DNA of 64,000 bases from Geoanaerobacter pelophilus (GTDB lineage: Bacteria > Desulfobacterota > Desulfuromonadia > Geobacterales > DSM-12255), in contig NZ_JAHCVJ010000001.1 in NCBI RefSeq assembly GCF_018476885.1, positions 62,001-126,000 on the forward strand, written 5' to 3'. Below are positions 63,063-64,000 of this stretch, piece after piece. Position 1 is the first letter of the stretch. Every line of letters starts with the position of its first letter. Position numbers and translations under genes: made by a program. The notes beneath the pieces were generated by a model that saw nothing but the letters and a program-made list of their open reading frames with translations, made no database searches and was not told where the DNA came from.

Positions 63063-64000
63063 TTACTTTACTTCTACTACAGTGTTGTACGGTAGGGTTT
63101 CTATCTGCTTCCCCCCCTGCCCGATAAAATTAACTCCCATCAGGCCAAAACTAGCAGGTCCCTGGTTTCTCGCCTTAAAGGTAACAAGAGCTATTTTGCC
63201 ACTTCCATTAATAGCTGAACCGTCATCAGCTTTTGAAATATTGAAGGTTACCTGGCCGGTACTATTATCATTTGTCGCCCGGAATACCGGTTGTTTACCA
63301 TCACTTTTCAGAAGATCACCGGCTGATGCGCCAACAAATTCCACGAATATCGGGTCATAAGCGAGAACAAACGGAGCACTCTTAAGACCGCTGACGGCTG
63401 TTGCCTTTATCTCAATAACAAATTGATCTTTAATCTTTACCAAAGGAGGAGCAGCAATCGTCACTGAAACTCTGGATGGTTTCTGTTCCTGCTGCGGCGC
63501 CGGCGCTGGTTGTGATGCCTGAGCAGGTTTATCATTTGACGCCTTCGGTGTCGTCTGAGGAGCGACTGCGTCCTTTGCTGCTGCCGGTACATTTGCCGGC
63601 AACGGTGCTACTGCAGGCACTGCAATTTGTGAAGCGTTTTGGAGAGTCTGGGCTGGCGGCTGTTGCGCTGACGGTAATGGCTGAGGCACGGCTTTCCCGA
63701 CAACCGGGACAGCTGTAGTCGCAGGCTGGCTTGAATTAATTGTTTGGCCTTGTACCGGCGGCGTTACAGGCGGCGCTGGCGGAACCGGCGAGACAGCTGC
63801 AGGGGTAGCAGTTTGCAGCGGCTGTGGAGAAGCCTGCGTAGCCGGTGATTGCGCAGGGCTTGGCGACGAAACAGGTGGAGCAGGCTTAGGAGACGATGGG
63901 TAGAACAGCTGCGGCGGCTTCGCCGGTCCCTTGGCATCGTCTGTAATCTCTTCGGTATCAGAGACAAAAGAACCATAAGGCTTCTTAATGGACGGTTCGT
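63063..64000 (-). CDS. Cohesin-domain protein, C-terminal part (truncated by window edge)
   Basis: The frame is open to the window edge at 64000, so the start is outside. The visible 312 residues begin with a long Pro/Ala/Gln-rich linker (about 170 residues) and end in a cohesin-like beta-sandwich: VSVTIAAPPLVKIKDQFVIE, then APFVLAYDPIFVEFVGASAG and NSTGQVTFNIS. A short GTG start at 63689 lies inside the linker and is not credible. Cohesin modules with a Pro-rich linker occur on secretins and on surface proteins of type II secretion-like loci, so the missing part may be a secretin or membrane protein; the two pseudopilins downstream support this. Confidence 0.82.
   Translation of the reverse strand, partial: EPSIKKPYGSFVSDTEEITDDAKGPAKPPQLFYPSSPKPAPPVSSPSPAQSPATQASPQPLQTATPAAVSPVPPAPPVTPPVQGQTINSSQPATTAVPVVGKAVPQPLPSAQQPPAQTLQNASQIAVPAVAPLPANVPAAAKDAVAPQTTPKASNDKPAQASQPAPAPQQEQKPSRVSVTIAAPPLVKIKDQFVIEIKATAVSGLKSAPFVLAYDPIFVEFVGASAGDLLKSDGKQPVFRATNDNSTGQVTFNISKADDGSAINGSGKIALVTFKARNQGPASFGLMGVNFIGQGGKQIETLPYNTVVEVK

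Overview
The window reads as chromosome of a Geobacter-like member of the Desulfuromonadota (delta-proteobacterial lineage). The case rests on gene content, not on a database match: an exosortase-A (XrtA/EpsH) exopolysaccharide locus with its full accessory set, a metV-metF methylene-THF reductase pair beside folD, a recognisable proteobacterial 6S RNA, SpoIIE-type phosphatase signalling, and many lipoproteins and TPR proteins. Nothing looks like a phage, plasmid, insertion sequence or CRISPR. No rRNA or tRNA gene was recognised.

Region 1 (1-18.4 kb, all minus strand) is one long exopolysaccharide/exosortase operon read from prsT (18439) toward base 1: TPR lipoprotein PrsT, the initiating sugar-phosphate transferase, a Wza-like export protein, a chain-length protein, a tyrosine autokinase, an ExeA-like ATPase, an outer-membrane beta-barrel, the XrtA-type deacetylase, exosortase, EpsI, three glycosyltransferases, a GNAT protein, a hexapeptide acetyltransferase, a second deacetylase and a truncated ATP-grasp gene. 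A CPBP/CAAX-type membrane protease is divergent from prsT. No PEP-CTERM substrate gene lies in the window.

Region 2 (19.4-29 kb) is metabolic and envelope housekeeping: an unknown lipoprotein, O-acetylhomoserine sulfhydrylase, an AMP-ligase/ACP/PlsC fusion, pgsA, a lytic transglycosylase, nadB, chorismate mutase with an orphan DAHP-synthase regulatory domain, and lgt. Region 3 (29-35 kb, minus) is a five-gene operon with a phosphotransferase/P-loop kinase protein, a small membrane protein, a sodium:solute symporter fused to GAF and PP2C phosphatase domains, a STAS antagonist and an RsbW-like kinase: a complete partner-switching set whose phosphatase sits on a transporter.

Region 4 (35-48 kb) holds a TPR lipoprotein with a peptide-binding protein and a single permease, a nine-repeat Sel1 protein, the yggT-divIVA-DUF167 cluster, folD-metV-metF, galU, a TonB-like protein and TerC. 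Region 5 (48-53 kb) holds a CorC-type protein, an M-box magnesium riboswitch ahead of a soluble MgtE-like protein and an NRAMP-related transporter, and then 6S RNA with its own promoter and terminator. Region 6 (52.5-64 kb) holds a DUF4124 protein, HIT protein, TlyA, a tandem-repeat coiled-coil protein, an Ig-like lipoprotein, ctpA, an EnvC-like protein, ftsX, ftsE, two pseudopilins and the 3' part of a cohesin-domain gene.

The most interesting signals are the transporter-phosphatase signalling operon, the M-box/MgtE-like/NRAMP magnesium module with a readable three-way switch, and the free-standing DAHP-synthase regulatory domain beside chorismate mutase. Nothing in the window could be shown to be a wholly new system from sequence alone.
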